Positions 1 through 9,155 of a stretch of 42,610 nucleotides of DNA are shown here, one piece after another. Below the pieces are notes generated by a model. That model was not told where the DNA came from. It was given only the letters and a program-made list of their open reading frames with translations, and searched no databases. Each line of letters begins with the position of its first letter. The first letter of the stretch is position 1. The stretch is from an uncultured Lachnospiraceae bacterium (GTDB lineage: Bacteria > Bacillota > Clostridia > Lachnospirales > Lachnospiraceae): contig CANQDW010000008.1 of the NCBI GenBank assembly GCA_947593975.1, forward strand, positions 1 to 42,610, read 5' to 3'. A program made the position numbers and the translations under genes.

Positions 1-135
1 AAGCTGATTTTACTTACGCCTTTCACCTTTACTTATCATAGAAGATTTTATTTACAGACTTTTCTTCATAGTCTCGAAATTGCAATACATTAATATAAGG
101 ATTTCAATCATAATTGTACATACAAGATAATATAA

Positions 136-170
136 GAAAAGGTTATTGCAAATCCTGCAATAACCTTTTC
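136..170 (-). terminator. Intrinsic terminator of the 215-1108 lipoprotein gene
   Basis: A perfect 15-bp inverted repeat (136-150 and 156-170) encloses a 5-base loop. Read on the minus strand it lies about 45 bases past the stop codon of the lipoprotein gene. The 3' arm ends in a short U run (TTTTC) followed by AT-rich sequence. The rest of positions 1-214 is AT-rich, with no gene that I can support. Confidence 0.75.
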
Positions 171-214
171 GTCATATAATCACATATTTATCTGTATGTC
201 ATATAACAATCTCA

Positions 215-1108
215 TTACTGTACAGTAGTATCGTTAAGACCACTGAGATCAAGTTCCTCGGCGTTTAACGCTTCTTCCGGAATCTCGAAATCCTCTGCAT
301 TGTTATAGCCGGTATATTCTATTTCCATTACGCATTTGGAAATATCTACGTTTGCAGTGGCATTAGCTGCGGCGTCATCGCCATTCACAGTGTCAGAGAT
401 GGAGTCCATTGTTTTCGACATCACTTCCTGCATCATCTTGGTCATATCTAAAGACATCTTATAGAAGCTGCAGGATTCTTTATCAAGATATAAGGTAACA
501 TTCAGATCCGCAAGGTCTTTGTAGAGAGATTCGTCGATGCCAAAAGATTCCATCTGGCTCATTATATCCGTTGAATTGATCATGTCTGCAAGAGCCTCGC
601 CGTTAAGCGTTCCGGTAATCTGATAGAGATCCTTATCGTTTTCTGTCGTTTCGGTAAAAGTAAAGCTGTCCTTGCTTTTAACGAATGATCCAAGGTAAAG
701 CTCGCTTTTATAGCTGTTTAAAGATTTCTCAAATAATTCCTTATCAAGGCTCTGCTTATACCATATGCCGCTCATACCGGTATACGTGTAATAATTCTCG
801 CCCTCGGCTGCCATGTACATTTCCATATCCTGGCTTCCGAGTTCACCCATATCCATTGTTATATTCATTTTAACTTTGTACGGGTCTGCAAATGCAGTAA
901 TGTCTCCTGTAGTAGCGGAACTTATTGATTCGCCTGCAGAACTCATATCCAGCTGCATGCTGTATTTTGCAGTCATATTAGTAACTGCCTTGCTGTTTTC
1001 GTATGCTTTTTCCAAGAGATCTCCCGCGGAAACCGATTTCTTTCCACATCCACCCATTGTAAATAGCATAACAAGTATCAATATTACGCCGGTAATTCTT
1101 TTTTTCAT
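215..1108 (-). CDS. DUF6612-like lipoprotein
   Basis: This 297-residue protein starts with a charged N-terminus, a hydrophobic stretch and a lipobox ending at Cys21 (M-G-G-C), so it is probably a diacylglyceryl-anchored lipoprotein on the outer face of the membrane. The mature part resembles the DUF6612/LppX-like group of Gram-positive lipoproteins. It has an early segment with repeated Met/Ser/Thr, a central region of the type YTYTG..W, and a segment around residue 205 reading L-Y-L-D-K-E, typical of the beta-sheet of that fold. Such proteins are thought to hold hydrophobic ligands, but no function can be assigned here. An AGGAGG site lies at a proper distance from the ATG. The gene stands alone, with its own promoter and terminator, diverging from the GH43 gene. 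Confidence 0.75.
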   Translation of the reverse strand: MKKRITGVILILVMLFTMGGCGKKSVSAGDLLEKAYENSKAVTNMTAKYSMQLDMSSAGESISSATTGDITAFADPYKVKMNITMDMGELGSQDMEMYMAAEGENYYTYTGMSGIWYKQSLDKELFEKSLNSYKSELYLGSFVKSKDSFTFTETTENDKDLYQITGTLNGEALADMINSTDIMSQMESFGIDESLYKDLADLNVTLYLDKESCSFYKMSLDMTKMMQEVMSKTMDSISDTVNGDDAAANATANVDISKCVMEIEYTGYNNAEDFEIPEEALNAEELDLSGLNDTTVQ

Positions 1109-1146
1109 TTGACTATTAGTCCTCCTATATATTTTTTACGTGGTTA

Positions 1147-1175
1147 AGTTTATCATTTTATTTGTGATTTGGCAA
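1147..1175 (-). promoter_or_regulatory. Sigma-A type promoter for the lipoprotein gene
   Basis: Reading the minus strand, TTGCCA (-35) is followed by a 17-base spacer and TAAACT (-10). Transcription would start about 30 bases before the AGGAGG site of the gene ending at 215. Confidence 0.5.
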
Positions 1176-1210
1176 GGATTTATACGATAGATGTAATTTG
1201 CGTTAAATAG

Positions 1211-1239
1211 TTGTAATTTATGCGATGATATTATAAAAT
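1211..1239 (+). promoter_or_regulatory. Sigma-A type promoter for the GH43 gene
   Basis: TTGTAA, a 17-base spacer and TAAAAT lie just before the GH43 gene. The same two hexamers with the same spacing recur at 4060-4088. Confidence 0.55.
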
Positions 1240-1274
1240 GCCTGTTATAAGCAAAATGTCGGAGGAAAAACGCT

Positions 1275-2807
1275 ATGCAGGAAAAAATAAAGGTGAAGAA
1301 TCCGCTTATAGGGCAGGATTATCCGGATGTGGACGTTATAAGGGTTCGCGATACTTACTATATGATAAGCACAACGATGTATTTTATGCCGGGCGGAGTG
1401 ATACTAAGATCGTACGACCTTGCAGAATGGGAGATAGCGGGATATGTCTATGATACTCTGGATGATACGCCGGCGCAGATGCTTACCGGGGATTCCAATA
1501 TATACGGACAGGGTATGTGGGCCGCTTCGCTAAGATATCATAAAGGCATGTTTTATGTGTGCTTTGTTGCAAACGATACGCATAAGACATATCTGTATAC
1601 GGCTGAGAACGTACAAGGACCATGGAAGAAAAAGAACATAGAGGGATTTTACCACGACTGTTCACTTTTATTTGATGACGATGACAGGGTATATATAATG
1701 TATGGAAACAGGACGATATATATCACGGAGCTTGATGAGGACCTTAACGGACCGAAAAAAGGAGGCCTTCACAGGATAGCGGTTAAAGATGACGACGAGG
1801 CTATGCTTGGTTATGAGGGCTGCCATCTGTATAAGATAAAAGGAAAATATTATGCATTTTTTATACACAGCAGCAAAGAGGAATGGTTCAGGAGCGAAGC
1901 CTGTTTTGTGGCAGATTCGATAGACGGGGAATTTAGGGGCGGAGACGTACTGAGAGACGATATGGGTTACAGACATTCGGGCGTTGCCCAGGGCGGGATC
2001 GTAGATACGCCGGACGGAGATTATTATGCGGTATTATTTCAGGACAGAGGCGCGTCAGGAAGGATGCCGGTGCTCATTCCGATAGATATGTCCGGTGATT
2101 TCCCTGTATTTGGTGAAAACGGAAAGATTCCGGATAATATAGAAGTGACATCCACGAGACCTGGGTATAAGTATGAGCCGCTTTACGCTTCTGATGATTT
2201 TAATTATGTTCCCGGCGCAGACGGAAAAGTAAAACTGAAAAATGTGTGGCAGTGGAATCATAATCCGCATGATGGATTATGGTCGGTAACGGAAAGAAAA
2301 GGAGCGCTTAGGCTTTATTCAGGCAAGATATGCGGAGAGCTTACGCAGGCTTATAATACCCTTACTCAGCGTACTATAGAGACTGTAAGCGAAGCAGCGG
2401 TAACAGTTTCGGCGGAAGGAATAAAAGACGGCGACTTTGCAGGTATTGCGGCGCTTCAGGGACTGTACGGCGCGGCTGCGGTTACAAAAAATAACGGAAA
2501 ATACGAGCTTGTGATGTTTGAAAAAGATTCGGAGGATCCATCCGTGGAGCGTAAGATCGAGCGGGAGAGAGTGCAGCTTGAATCGCCCGTTATAAGGCTT
2601 AGATGCGTGACAGATTATACGGACGGAAAAGACGAAGCAAAGTTTTATTATGAAAAGGACAGCAAGTGGATAATGATAGGAAGTCCCAAAAAACTTTTCT
2701 TCAGGCTGGATCATTTTACTGGATGCAGGTTTGCTTTGTTTTATTATTCAACAAAACAGACGGGCGGATATTCTGATTTCATGAATTTTGAAATAAATTG
2801 CATATAA
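1275..2807 (+). CDS. Glycoside hydrolase family 43 (beta-xylosidase / arabinofuranosidase type)
   Basis: This 510-residue protein has no signal peptide, so it probably acts in the cytoplasm on imported xylo- or arabino-oligosaccharides. Residues 9-300 form a five-bladed GH43 propeller. The three family acids are visible: a general base in Y-P-D-V (Asp18), an Asp in H-D-C-S (about Asp128) that tunes the acid, and the general acid in E-G-C-H-L (about Glu181). Residues 305-510 look like the concanavalin A-like C-terminal domain of intracellular beta-xylosidases. The ATG at 1275 has GGAGG nine bases upstream. A longer reading frame from 1238 is in a different frame and is not used. No transporter, regulator or other glycosidase lies beside it, so the substrate cannot be narrowed further. 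Confidence 0.88.
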   Translation: MQEKIKVKNPLIGQDYPDVDVIRVRDTYYMISTTMYFMPGGVILRSYDLAEWEIAGYVYDTLDDTPAQMLTGDSNIYGQGMWAASLRYHKGMFYVCFVANDTHKTYLYTAENVQGPWKKKNIEGFYHDCSLLFDDDDRVYIMYGNRTIYITELDEDLNGPKKGGLHRIAVKDDDEAMLGYEGCHLYKIKGKYYAFFIHSSKEEWFRSEACFVADSIDGEFRGGDVLRDDMGYRHSGVAQGGIVDTPDGDYYAVLFQDRGASGRMPVLIPIDMSGDFPVFGENGKIPDNIEVTSTRPGYKYEPLYASDDFNYVPGADGKVKLKNVWQWNHNPHDGLWSVTERKGALRLYSGKICGELTQAYNTLTQRTIETVSEAAVTVSAEGIKDGDFAGIAALQGLYGAAAVTKNNGKYELVMFEKDSEDPSVERKIERERVQLESPVIRLRCVTDYTDGKDEAKFYYEKDSKWIMIGSPKKLFFRLDHFTGCRFALFYYSTKQTGGYSDFMNFEINCI

Positions 2808-2872
2808 ATTAAATATTCAGGCAAAAATATGAATACAGTATAAGTTATGGAAACAGTATTGGAGGAGCAATT

Positions 2873-3631
2873 GTGGATATAATAAGATCTGTATTCAAAA
2901 ACATGAAGATACGTGTGGTGTGCGCGATGTGCGCCGCTATGTGCGCGGCCCTTATCGTACAGACCGTGATAACTTTGTCTTTTTCGGATGACGCGGGGAT
3001 CACCGAAGCCTTTGCAGTTTCTGAGGGTATTGTTATATCGGAAAGCGAGGCGGAGGCTGCGGCGAAACTGTCATTTGAAAAAGACAATTTTTATCAGAAC
3101 GCAGAAAAGCTTTTTGACGATGTGAATAAAGCGCTTAATGTAAATACGCCGGTTTATGAAAGAGACGGCGAAAAAATGTGTATTAAGGCGGAGATATCAT
3201 CAGAACGCTATAATGTAAGCGAGCTGGTCACATGGTCAGAAGAGCTTGAAAATACATATTTTCATTGTGTTGTGAGTATAAATGAAGACGGCGCGGACGT
3301 CATGGCTGTAAAGGAAACGCTTGAAAATGTCCTTGATCTTTGGGGAGCGGAACATATTACTTATGTGCGCATGGATGCGAAAAAATCCGGCGCCATGGAT
3401 GAAAAAGAATGTGAGGATTACGTAAAAAAGGTTTTTATGAGGCTTGACGCAAAAGAAGTGTATCAAGGAAAAGAAGGGCTTTATACGGCATACGGATATT
3501 CGAAAAAACTCACCGATACAATAACAGCCGACGATAAGCTTATCAATGTACAGGTGAGCCTTTCCTATAATGAGGAACAAGATGTAACGGAAATTACGCT
3601 GGGATATCCGATAATCAACACTTCGTATTAA
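2873..3631 (+). CDS. YwmB-like exported protein
   Basis: This 252-residue protein starts at a GTG, chosen because GGAGG lies seven bases upstream. A hydrophobic segment at about residues 15-37 is a signal peptide or membrane anchor, so the rest is extracytoplasmic. The C-terminal part (Asn-Val-Gln-Val-Ser-Leu-Ser-Tyr-Asn, then T-E-I-T-L-G-Y-P-I-I-N) matches the end of the YwmB family (DUF1779), which usually closes with a beta strand and G-x-P-I-I-x-x-Y. In Bacillus the family member lies near murA and spoIID; here those neighbours are absent. Its function is unknown. It overlaps the convergent gene 3628-3999 by four bases. Confidence 0.6.
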   Translation: MDIIRSVFKNMKIRVVCAMCAAMCAALIVQTVITLSFSDDAGITEAFAVSEGIVISESEAEAAAKLSFEKDNFYQNAEKLFDDVNKALNVNTPVYERDGEKMCIKAEISSERYNVSELVTWSEELENTYFHCVVSINEDGADVMAVKETLENVLDLWGAEHITYVRMDAKKSGAMDEKECEDYVKKVFMRLDAKEVYQGKEGLYTAYGYSKKLTDTITADDKLINVQVSLSYNEEQDVTEITLGYPIINTSY

Positions 3632-3999
3632 TAATAGCATTTCCTGTCCCAATTGCGTCTGCATCTGTGCCGTCTTCTTCTGTGGAGCATTTCATTTGCA
3701 AGAAGCGCAAGGATGATCGATTCATCTATTCTCTCGCAGCCCGGACACTTTTTTATATGATGAGCCGTTTCGCACATCCTCAATTTGTCCGGATATTCGT
3801 CAAACATATAACTTCCCTCATATTCCAGTTTATCACATTCGTCTGTAATGGCAGCGCTTATGTCCGACATTGATTCGGGAATAATGCTTTGCATATAAAA
3901 ATAGTCGTTATCTATAGAGTCGCTGCTGTCATAGTTATAGAAAGGGGAAAAAGGCATTTTGTTAAGCCCGTCGTTATATACCAAAGTAACCAACCTCAT
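3628..3999 (-). CDS. Small conserved clostridial protein with Arg-rich tail
   Basis: This 123-residue protein has an acidic, Tyr-rich front (M-P-F-S-P-F-Y-N-Y), a central stretch D-E-C-D-K-L-E-Y-E-G-S followed by M-F-D-E-Y-P-D, and a basic end with R-R-R-R-H-R-C-R-R. I recognise the E-Y-E-G-S-x-M-F-D-E-Y-P-D block as conserved among unnamed Lachnospiraceae proteins, from memory only. No function is known to me. The start is uncertain: neither the ATG at 3999 nor the one at 3957 has a good Shine-Dalgarno site. The likely promoter sits so close to 3999 that a start at 3957 leaves a more normal leader. The cysteines (CPGC, one in the Arg-rich tail) could bind metal or crosslink. Confidence 0.6.
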   Translation of the reverse strand: MRLVTLVYNDGLNKMPFSPFYNYDSSDSIDNDYFYMQSIIPESMSDISAAITDECDKLEYEGSYMFDEYPDKLRMCETAHHIKKCPGCERIDESIILALLANEMLHRRRRHRCRRNWDRKCYY

Positions 4000-4012
4000 T
4001 TTACAACAGATT

Positions 4013-4042
4013 TTTATAAATATTCTATGCGCATTATGTCAA
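4013..4042 (-). promoter_or_regulatory. Sigma-A type promoter for the 3628-3999 gene
   Basis: On the minus strand, TTGACA is followed by 18 bases and TATAAA. The expected start of transcription falls within about ten bases of the first ATG (3999), which makes the internal ATG at 3957 a serious alternative start. Confidence 0.55.
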
Positions 4043-4059
4043 ATTGTGAACAAGTGCTA

Positions 4060-4088
4060 TTGTAATTTTGCCAAAATATTTGTAAAAT
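4060..4088 (+). promoter_or_regulatory. Sigma-A type promoter for the 4120-9155 run
   Basis: TTGTAA, a 17-base spacer and TAAAAT precede the 840-residue protein gene by about 30 bases. They probably drive it together with the peptidase and methyltransferase genes behind it. Confidence 0.55.
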
Positions 4089-4119
4089 AGACACGAATAA
4101 CAGATTGTCAGGAGATATT

Positions 4120-6642
4120 ATGTTAAAGCATATATATAAAATAATGGGGCTTATAGCGGTATTTGTTTTGTCGCTGTGGTTCTTCGGCAGAAATATGGAC
4201 GTGATGAACAGTAATGTCTATAATGAGACCGTAGAATCTACGGAGGAGACGTTCCCTGTAATAAATATAGATTCGGGAAATATTAAGATAAACCGTCTGT
4301 ACGGGTACAGCAGCAATATTGCCGCTAATGCCATAAGGGAATCTGTTACGGTAATAAATGACGCCGGGCAGATAGGTATAAATATCAATAAGCATAAGAC
4401 GGAAATAAATAAGCTTTCGTATGAGTTTCGTTCGGTTATGACGAACGAGCTTTTGGATTCGGGTGAGGTAAGCGCGTTCGATAAGGACGATGAAGGCGGT
4501 CTTTCGTGTACGATAAAACCGGATTATGCATTTAAAACCAGTACGGAATATTCACTTAAAATAATACTTATTACGGACGTCAGCAAAAAGATCAATTATT
4601 ATACAAGGGTCAAGTATTATCCGGACGGCTGCTATCTGAAAGAAAAGCTGGATTTTGTAATGGATTTTCACGATAAGACGATGAAAAAAGACGGAAGCAT
4701 TGCTTCTTATATAGAGCCGGATTCGTCTGCGGATAATTCTACGCTTGCGTATACAGACATCAAATCTTCATTTGCCAATATAACATGGGGAAAGCTTGAG
4801 CCTGCCGAGGTTACGGAAATTATGCCTACGGTAAAAGAGATAAATATTGAGACGGCGGGCATACAGCTTGTATATTATGTGACGGCGGATACCGATTCGG
4901 GCGCGTGCAGTTATTATGTAAAAGAGTATTACCGTGTGAGGTATTCGAATGAAAGGATGTACCTTCTCTGGTTTGAAAGGACTATGGAGGCCGCTTTTGA
5001 TATAAGCCATGCAAGCCTTAATAAAAATCAGCTTAATATGGGGATTACTAACGATACCGATATGCAGATAGTGCAAAACGACGCAGTTTCAAAGGCGGCA
5101 TTTGTAAAGAACGGGAATGTGTATCTGTATGACATGACAAGAAACGAGCTTATAAGGGCGTATTCATGTTATATCGACGGGGATGAATACGAGTACAGGC
5201 TGTACGGGCAGCAGGACGCAAGGATTATCTCAATGGACGAAGAGGGCAATATGACTTTTGCCGTTTACGGATATGTGAGCCATGGGGCGTATGAAGGAAA
5301 AGTTGCGATAATTTTGTACAGGTACAGGATATCTGACGGTGAGATCGAGGAGCTTTTGTATATACCGTTTGAACATTCCTATCAGGTGTTAAAGGAAGAT
5401 TTTGAAGAGTACTGCTATGTAAACGGAAAAGATATCTTTTTCTTTGTCTTAGACGGCAGGATATATTCATATGATATAGTAGCGGAAAAACTTACGTGCA
5501 TTGCCGAAAATATTGACGGCGGCAATTTTACGATCGTACCCGAAAATAATATGTTCATATGGAAAGAAAACGCAGAGCTTAATATGCTTAATCTGGAGAG
5601 CGAGAATAAAGCCGTTATAAGCGCGGGCGAAGACGAATATGTGAACCTTATAGGCGTTACGGGCGGCAATATAGTATACGGCACGGGAAGGAACTCAGAT
5701 ATACGCATCGCGGCGGACGGGACAAGGACATATAATATGTACAGGCTTGATATCATGGACAGGGAAGGCAATATCATAAAGACATACAGCAAGAAGAAAT
5801 TTTATATATCGGGCGCGTATGTGAAAGATAATGTTGTATATCTTGAGCGGACCAAAAAACAGAACGGAAAATTTATTGCTGTCGGAGGGGACAATATAAT
5901 AAACAGGCTTGTCATGGAAAAATTGGCCGTTTCGCTTGTGCCGCGCGTTACGGAGCGCGCGATGACGGAATGGTATATGTCGTTCCCGTCAGGCTTTGAG
6001 ATGGCTGAAGTACCGGAAGAGACGGTTATCAATAAATATATAATTACAAAGGAGAAACCGCTTTATCTTGAGGATAATAAAGAAAGGCTTAAGTATTATG
6101 TATATGCGAAAGGCGGGATATCCGCATCGTATTTTTTGGCGGCGCAGGCGGTTATATATGCCGACGAACAGCAGGGAGTTGTGATAAACAGCAAAAACAG
6201 GACGGTATGGGAGCGCGGCGGAAGGTTTAACAGCGCTTCGGTATCAGGGATCACGGATACGAAAAGTTCGGCAAAGGCGGACAGCATAGACGTATGCGTA
6301 TATATGCTCCTTAAATCTCTGTATGTAAACGTATCTTTAAATGATATCACGGGCAAAGATAAGTCTATTTATGATATACTTGCGGAGTATGTGGAAGAAC
6401 CCGTTAATCTTAAAGGCTGTACTTTGGACGAGATATTGTACTTTGTAAGTATGGGAAGTCCGGTTATTGCAATGAAAGATAACAGCCATGCGGTACTTAT
6501 AACGGCATATGACCAGAATACGGTAACGGTATACGACCCTGATACCGGACAGTCTCAGAAGATGTATCAGGGCAGCGCGGATGAGATGTTTAAGTCATCC
6601 GGAAATATATTTATCAGCTGTGTGAAGGGGGAAAATGAATAA
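4120..6642 (+). CDS. Large membrane-anchored protein with C-terminal C39-like domain
   Basis: This 840-residue protein begins at the ATG at 4120, where AGGAG lies five bases upstream; a TTG fifteen bases earlier lacks such a site. One membrane segment at about residues 7-22 leaves almost everything outside the cell. Residues 45-300 are beta-rich, and 310-600 hold repeated Y/V-rich strands reminiscent of a beta-propeller. The last 130 residues resemble a papain-like C39 domain: a helix with Cys726 (V-C-V-Y-M-L-L), G-S-P-V-I-A, H-A-V-L-I-T-A-Y-D (His790) and V-Y-D-P (Asp806). Aligned by the helix, the usual catalytic Cys position (seven residues before Met729) holds Ser722, so it may be a pseudo-enzyme. 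The gene directly abuts the peptidase gene. The function is unknown. Confidence 0.65.
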   Translation: MLKHIYKIMGLIAVFVLSLWFFGRNMDVMNSNVYNETVESTEETFPVINIDSGNIKINRLYGYSSNIAANAIRESVTVINDAGQIGININKHKTEINKLSYEFRSVMTNELLDSGEVSAFDKDDEGGLSCTIKPDYAFKTSTEYSLKIILITDVSKKINYYTRVKYYPDGCYLKEKLDFVMDFHDKTMKKDGSIASYIEPDSSADNSTLAYTDIKSSFANITWGKLEPAEVTEIMPTVKEINIETAGIQLVYYVTADTDSGACSYYVKEYYRVRYSNERMYLLWFERTMEAAFDISHASLNKNQLNMGITNDTDMQIVQNDAVSKAAFVKNGNVYLYDMTRNELIRAYSCYIDGDEYEYRLYGQQDARIISMDEEGNMTFAVYGYVSHGAYEGKVAIILYRYRISDGEIEELLYIPFEHSYQVLKEDFEEYCYVNGKDIFFFVLDGRIYSYDIVAEKLTCIAENIDGGNFTIVPENNMFIWKENAELNMLNLESENKAVISAGEDEYVNLIGVTGGNIVYGTGRNSDIRIAADGTRTYNMYRLDIMDREGNIIKTYSKKKFYISGAYVKDNVVYLERTKKQNGKFIAVGGDNIINRLVMEKLAVSLVPRVTERAMTEWYMSFPSGFEMAEVPEETVINKYIITKEKPLYLEDNKERLKYYVYAKGGISASYFLAAQAVIYADEQQGVVINSKNRTVWERGGRFNSASVSGITDTKSSAKADSIDVCVYMLLKSLYVNVSLNDITGKDKSIYDILAEYVEEPVNLKGCTLDEILYFVSMGSPVIAMKDNSHAVLITAYDQNTVTVYDPDTGQSQKMYQGSADEMFKSSGNIFISCVKGENE

Positions 6643-7761
6643 ATGGACAGCAGAATAGAAAAACTGGCGCATAATCTTGTGGAATATTCTATGAGGGTTA
6701 AGCCGGAAGATAAAGTGTATATTGATTACATAGGTGAAGATACCGAGCCTTTGGCAAGGCAGCTTGTAAAAGAAGTGTATAAGGCGGGCGGCGTTCCCTT
6801 TACGCACTATACAAACCAGCGTGTTTTAAGGGAAGTTATAATGAATTGTACGAAAGAACAAATGGAGTTTATGGCGAAGCTTTCGTGTGAAGAAATGGAG
6901 GATATGGACTGTTATGTTGCGGTAAGGGGTTCGGAAAATGCGGCGGAGTTTTCTGATATTCCCGCCGATAAGATGAAATTATACGAGTTGTATTACAGAA
7001 AACCAGTACATACAGACATACGCGTTCCGAAGACCAGGTGGGTAGTTTTAAGGTATCCTAACGATTCAATGGCGCAGCTTGCAAATACAAGCAAAGAAGC
7101 ATTTGAAGATTTTTATTTTGAAGTGTGCAATCTGGATTACTCCAAAATGGAAGAGGCCATGAAACCTCTTGTAAAACTTATGGAAAAGACCGATAAGGTG
7201 AGGATAAAATGTGATAACGGAACGGATATTACATTTTCAATAAAGGATATTCCCGTGATCCCGTGCGCGGGACATATGAATATCCCCGACGGCGAAGTGT
7301 ATACGGCGCCGGTTAAAGATTCGGTAAACGGAAAGATATGTTATAATACCCCGTCGCTTTATCAGGGAACCACATTTGAAAATGTGACTTTGGAATTTAA
7401 GGACGGACGCATAGTAAACGCCGTATCCAATTATACCGAAAAGCTGAACGAGATACTTGATACCGATGAAGGTTCGAGGTATGTGGGGGAGTTTGCTATA
7501 GGAGTCAATCCTTATGTGACGGAGCCTATGAAGGATATATTATTTGATGAAAAGATCATGGGGTCGATCCATTTTACGCCGGGCAGCTGTTATGACGAAG
7601 CGTATAACGGCAATAAATCTTCCGTGCACTGGGATCTTGTGCTTATAATGACGCCCGAATACGGCGGAGGGGAAATATACTTTGACGACGTGCTTATAAG
7701 AAAAGACGGAAGATTTATTATAGATGAGCTTAAATGCCTTAATCCGGAGAACCTCAAATAA
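6643..7761 (+). CDS. M29-family aminopeptidase (AmpS/PepS type)
   Basis: This 372-residue cytoplasmic metallopeptidase removes N-terminal residues from peptides using a two-metal centre. The family ligands are visible: Glu218 in D-G-E-V-Y-T-A-P, Glu283 in G-E-F-A-I-G, His310 in G-S-I-H-F, and His329 with Asp331 in V-H-W-D-L. The length is slightly below the family norm of about 410 residues, mostly in the N-terminal domain. The ATG follows the previous stop codon with no gap, and a GGGGG site lies in the end of the upstream gene, so translation is probably coupled. Pairing with the C39-like membrane protein suggests peptide handling, but that is only inferred from position. Confidence 0.9.
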   Translation: MDSRIEKLAHNLVEYSMRVKPEDKVYIDYIGEDTEPLARQLVKEVYKAGGVPFTHYTNQRVLREVIMNCTKEQMEFMAKLSCEEMEDMDCYVAVRGSENAAEFSDIPADKMKLYELYYRKPVHTDIRVPKTRWVVLRYPNDSMAQLANTSKEAFEDFYFEVCNLDYSKMEEAMKPLVKLMEKTDKVRIKCDNGTDITFSIKDIPVIPCAGHMNIPDGEVYTAPVKDSVNGKICYNTPSLYQGTTFENVTLEFKDGRIVNAVSNYTEKLNEILDTDEGSRYVGEFAIGVNPYVTEPMKDILFDEKIMGSIHFTPGSCYDEAYNGNKSSVHWDLVLIMTPEYGGGEIYFDDVLIRKDGRFIIDELKCLNPENLK

Positions 7762-7772
7762 AAGGAGATATT

Positions 7773-9155
7773 ATGAAACTGCCTGATAAATTTACCGAAA
7801 ATATGAAGACTATCCTTAAGGACGAATATGAAGACTTCATAAAAAGTTATGACGAACGGAGATTGTACGGGCTTAGGATAAATACTCTTAAGATATCCTG
7901 CGAGGAATTTGAAAGGATCGCTCCTTTTGAGATAAAAAAGATACCGTGGATACCGAACGGATATTATTATGACGAATCCGCGCAGCCGTCAAAACATCCG
8001 TATTATCATGCGGGGCTGTATTATCTTCAGGAACCGAGCGCGATGACGCCAGCGTCAAGGCTTCCCGTAAATGAGGACGAGGCTGTGCTTGATCTGTGCG
8101 CAGCGCCGGGAGGAAAGGCTACCGAACTTGGCGCCAAACTTGGCGGAACAGGCGTTTTGGTGGCAAACGATATCAGCAGTTCAAGAGCGAAGGCGCTCCT
8201 TAAAAATATTGAGCTTTTCGGGATAAGAAATCCGTTTGTGGTAAGCGAAAACCCTGCGAAACTTTCTTCATATTTTGAAGGGTTTTTTGATAAGATACTT
8301 CTTGACGCGCCGTGTTCGGGCGAGGGTATGTTCAGAAAAGACCCGTCAGTGATCAAGAATTATGAAGCCGGCGATACGTCATATTATGAGAAACTCCAGA
8401 GGGAGATAATGATCCCCGCGGTAAATATGCTTAAGCCGGGAGGCATGCTTATGTATTCGACCTGTACATTTTCGCCAGGTGAAAATGAGCGTCAGATCGA
8501 GTATATGCTTAAAAAGTTTCCGGATCTTGAGCTTGTATGCATGGAAGGCTATGAAGGATTTGACTGCGGACATCCCGAATGGGCAAAAGGCGATGAAGGA
8601 CTCAGAAAATGCGTAAGGATATGGCCGCACAAAATGGAAGGCGAGGGACATTTCCTTGCGCTGGTTAAAAAGCGCGGCGGGGAAAGTATGCCGGGCCCTG
8701 TGCTTTCATATGGGACTTTCGACGGATCGTTAAAGAAAAAACTCGAATATTTCTATGAATTTATAAAGAAGCTTGATTGGGATATAGACGAGGCAAGGCT
8801 TGAGCTAAGGGGAGAGAGATTGTTTTATATGCCTAAGCTTCTGGGAAAACTTACCGGAATGAGGTTTTTAAGGAACGGCCTGTATATGGGCGATATCCTG
8901 AATAAACGGTTTGAGCCGAGCCAGGCTCTTGCTATGGCAATAAAACCCGGGGAATACGCCGAGACGATATCCCTCGGAAGAGATGATATAAGGGTTATAA
9001 AATACCTCAAAGGAGAAACGATAGAGATTTCAAAAGACGAGGATGCATACAGCGGCATCAGGCTTTTGTGCGTGGACGGTTATCCTCTTGGATGGGGTAA
9101 GTTAAATAACGGTATATTAAAAAATAAATATCATTCAGGCTGGCGGCTCATGTGA
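7773..9155 (+). CDS. rsmF: RsmF-type rRNA cytosine-C5 methyltransferase
   Basis: This 460-residue SAM-dependent NOL1/NOP2/Sun family enzyme methylates a cytosine in ribosomal RNA. The SAM motif D-L-C-A-A-P-G-G-K and the two-cysteine pair are clear: D-A-P-C-S-G-E-G-M-F (the releasing Cys) and S-T-C-T-F-S-P-G-E-N-E (the nucleophile Cys). The N-terminal RNA-binding segment covers residues 1-75. Past residue 310 come the RsmF-specific linker domain and a PUA-like end, closing with Y-P-L-G-W-G-K and H-S-G-W-R. The site modified (16S position 1407 in E. coli) is inferred from the family only. AAAGGAG precedes the ATG. Its last 25 bases overlap the 3' end of coaBC on the other strand. Confidence 0.88.
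   Translation: MKLPDKFTENMKTILKDEYEDFIKSYDERRLYGLRINTLKISCEEFERIAPFEIKKIPWIPNGYYYDESAQPSKHPYYHAGLYYLQEPSAMTPASRLPVNEDEAVLDLCAAPGGKATELGAKLGGTGVLVANDISSSRAKALLKNIELFGIRNPFVVSENPAKLSSYFEGFFDKILLDAPCSGEGMFRKDPSVIKNYEAGDTSYYEKLQREIMIPAVNMLKPGGMLMYSTCTFSPGENERQIEYMLKKFPDLELVCMEGYEGFDCGHPEWAKGDEGLRKCVRIWPHKMEGEGHFLALVKKRGGESMPGPVLSYGTFDGSLKKKLEYFYEFIKKLDWDIDEARLELRGERLFYMPKLLGKLTGMRFLRNGLYMGDILNKRFEPSQALAMAIKPGEYAETISLGRDDIRVIKYLKGETIEISKDEDAYSGIRLLCVDGYPLGWGKLNNGILKNKYHSGWRLM

Noticed and set aside
1238-1453. 71-codon frame overlapping the GH43 start
   Set aside because: It is in another frame of a gene with clear catalytic motifs and has no separate ribosome binding site.
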